From Candidatus Aminicenantota bacterium (GTDB lineage: Bacteria; Acidobacteriota; Aminicenantia; UBA2199): a stretch of 14,252 bases of DNA. Shown here in pieces: positions 13,340 to 14,252 of the stretch. Made by a program: the position numbers and the translations under genes. How positions within the stretch are numbered: the stretch's first letter is position 1; every line of letters begins with the position of its first letter. The notes beneath the pieces are model-generated. The model was given only the letters and a program-made list of their open reading frames with translations. It searched no databases and had not been told where the DNA came from. The stretch covers positions 9,055,855 through 9,070,106 of the forward strand of contig CP070627.1 of the NCBI GenBank assembly GCA_020355945.1, in the 5' to 3' direction.

Positions 13340-14252
13340 ATGCGTAAAAAAAAGCAATTAAAAATACTTTTTGTTATAATCCTTTGGATTTTTTCTTTTA
13401 TGTGGGGAGCTAATCAAAAAAATATGGTTTTTATAGAAGGGGGATCTTTTGAAATGGGCGACGTGTTTAATGAGGGAAGGGAAAATGAAAAGCCCGTTCA
13501 TCGCGTCACATTAACTGGATTCTATTTGGGTAAGCATGAGGTGACTGTAAAAGAATTTAAAGAGTTTATCAAAGAGACTGGATATATAACGAATGCGGAA
13601 AGAAGCATCAGTAGGCGTTTAGAAAAAGAATACCGGGAGAAATTCAAATCAGAAAAATTAACCGCAAAAGAAAAAAAGGAATTATCTGTTGAGCTTCTTT
13701 CTATAATGGGAGGTTGCTATTGTTTTAATCTTGAAACAAAAAAATGGGAGATGAAACCTGATGCCAACTGGAAAAAGCCCTACTTCAAACAAAGCAATAA
13801 GGACCCGGTCACATGCGTTTCGTGGCAAGATGCCATTAATTATTGTAACTGGCTGAGTGAAAAAGAAAAATTACCATGGGCCTATGATTCCAAAACTGGA
13901 GAGCTTTTGGATAAAAATGGAAAAACTACAACGGACATTAACATGGTAAAAGGATACAGATTGCCAACTGAAGCAGAATGGGAATATGCCGCCAGGGAGA
14001 AGGGGAAAAAAAAGAGATTTGGTAATGGCAAAGATATAGCGAGATCAAGTGAAATAAATTTTGACGCTACACAAACAAATTTCCCTTTTCTAAAAAAGGG
14101 TATTTTTAGAAAAAAAACCACTCCTGTAGGCAGTTTTAAACCAAATAGCTTAGGATTATATGATATGAGTGGTAATGTCTGGGAATGGTGTTGTGATTAC
14201 ATGGAAGGGTATGAAAAAGAAGAAAAGTCAAATCCCATCAGAACAATAGGCT
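13340..14252 (+). CDS. Exported formylglycine-generating-enzyme/SUMF1-family protein (partial, C-terminus off window)
   Basis: 304 codons are visible, open to the right edge. Residues 1-24 are a signal peptide (LKILFVIILWIFSFMWGA). The FGE-sulfatase domain follows: MVFIEGGSFEMGD (29-41), HRVTLTGFYLGKHEVTVKEF (54-73), DPVTCVSWQDAINYCNWLSE (155-174), YRLPTEAEWEYAAR (206-219) and LGLYDMSGNVWEWCCDY (271-287). The final segment, which in true FGE carries the copper-binding cysteines, is off the window, so it cannot be said whether this protein makes formylglycine or belongs to the many non-catalytic or differently acting members (EgtB, PvdO and lectin-like types). A Lys/Glu-rich insert (about 87-120) separates the first conserved blocks. 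No sulfatase gene is in view. Codons are very A-rich: bases 13621-13680 hold 18 G+C of 60, against 33 of 60 at 1621-1680. No Shine-Dalgarno precedes the ATG; the -10 ends 5 nt before it. Confidence 0.88.
   Translation, partial: MRKKKQLKILFVIILWIFSFMWGANQKNMVFIEGGSFEMGDVFNEGRENEKPVHRVTLTGFYLGKHEVTVKEFKEFIKETGYITNAERSISRRLEKEYREKFKSEKLTAKEKKELSVELLSIMGGCYCFNLETKKWEMKPDANWKKPYFKQSNKDPVTCVSWQDAINYCNWLSEKEKLPWAYDSKTGELLDKNGKTTTDINMVKGYRLPTEAEWEYAAREKGKKKRFGNGKDIARSSEINFDATQTNFPFLKKGIFRKKTTPVGSFKPNSLGLYDMSGNVWEWCCDYMEGYEKEEKSNPIRTIG

Noticed and set aside
1..14252. CRISPR array, tRNA, rRNA, insertion sequence or att site
   Set aside because: No spaced direct repeats, no cloverleaf-like sequence, no transposase or integrase motif was found on either strand.

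Overview
The window carries moderately AT-rich bacterial DNA, probably from an Acidobacteriota-type organism (Aminicenantia is my best guess). The clues are a von Willebrand-type protein of the 'VWFA-related acidobacterial' kind, a large TonB-dependent receptor with an N-terminal carboxypeptidase-regulatory-like domain, and many exported hydrolases. This is inference from family content; there is no rRNA or tRNA to confirm it. No CRISPR array, insertion sequence, integrase or phage gene was seen.

Layout. (1) 1-2154, minus: TonB-dependent outer-membrane receptor, open through the left edge. (2) 2357-3244, minus: exported creatininase-family amidohydrolase. It is divergent from (3) 3391-7740, plus: argS, a VWA-like exported protein and a two-domain RNase HI, closely spaced and probably one operon. 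Good divergent promoters lie between 3281 and 3349. (4) 7894-12931, minus: a run of exported hydrolases, read in the order class C beta-lactamase-family lipoprotein, 62-codon signal-peptide/beta-lactamase-fragment ORF, C45-type Ntn acyltransferase/hydrolase, and CocE/NonD hydrolase resembling alpha-amino acid ester hydrolases. (5) 12932-13339: non-coding divergent region with short repeats. (6) 13340-14252, plus: formylglycine-generating-enzyme/sulfatase-modifying-factor family protein, cut by the right edge and probably translated from a leaderless mRNA.

The most interesting part is the minus-strand hydrolase cluster. Three unrelated folds, each in a superfamily known for acting on beta-lactams or amino-acid amides and esters, sit together, and all are predicted to be exported. 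A 31-bp element (two conserved blocks, 9 and 13 bp, always 6 bp apart) lies upstream of the first gene and again upstream of the last, which suggests one regulon driven from two start points. The shared substrate is unknown; N-acylated or D-amino-acid peptides, peptidoglycan fragments or amide antibiotics are plausible. The other genes (argS, rnhA) are housekeeping. The receptor, creatininase and FGE-like genes fit an organism that scavenges organic nitrogen and peptides, but no direct functional link is visible.

Start sites were revised in two places: the CocE-like gene is taken from 9774 and the beta-lactamase-family gene from 12931, because strong Shine-Dalgarno sequences and signal peptides begin there.
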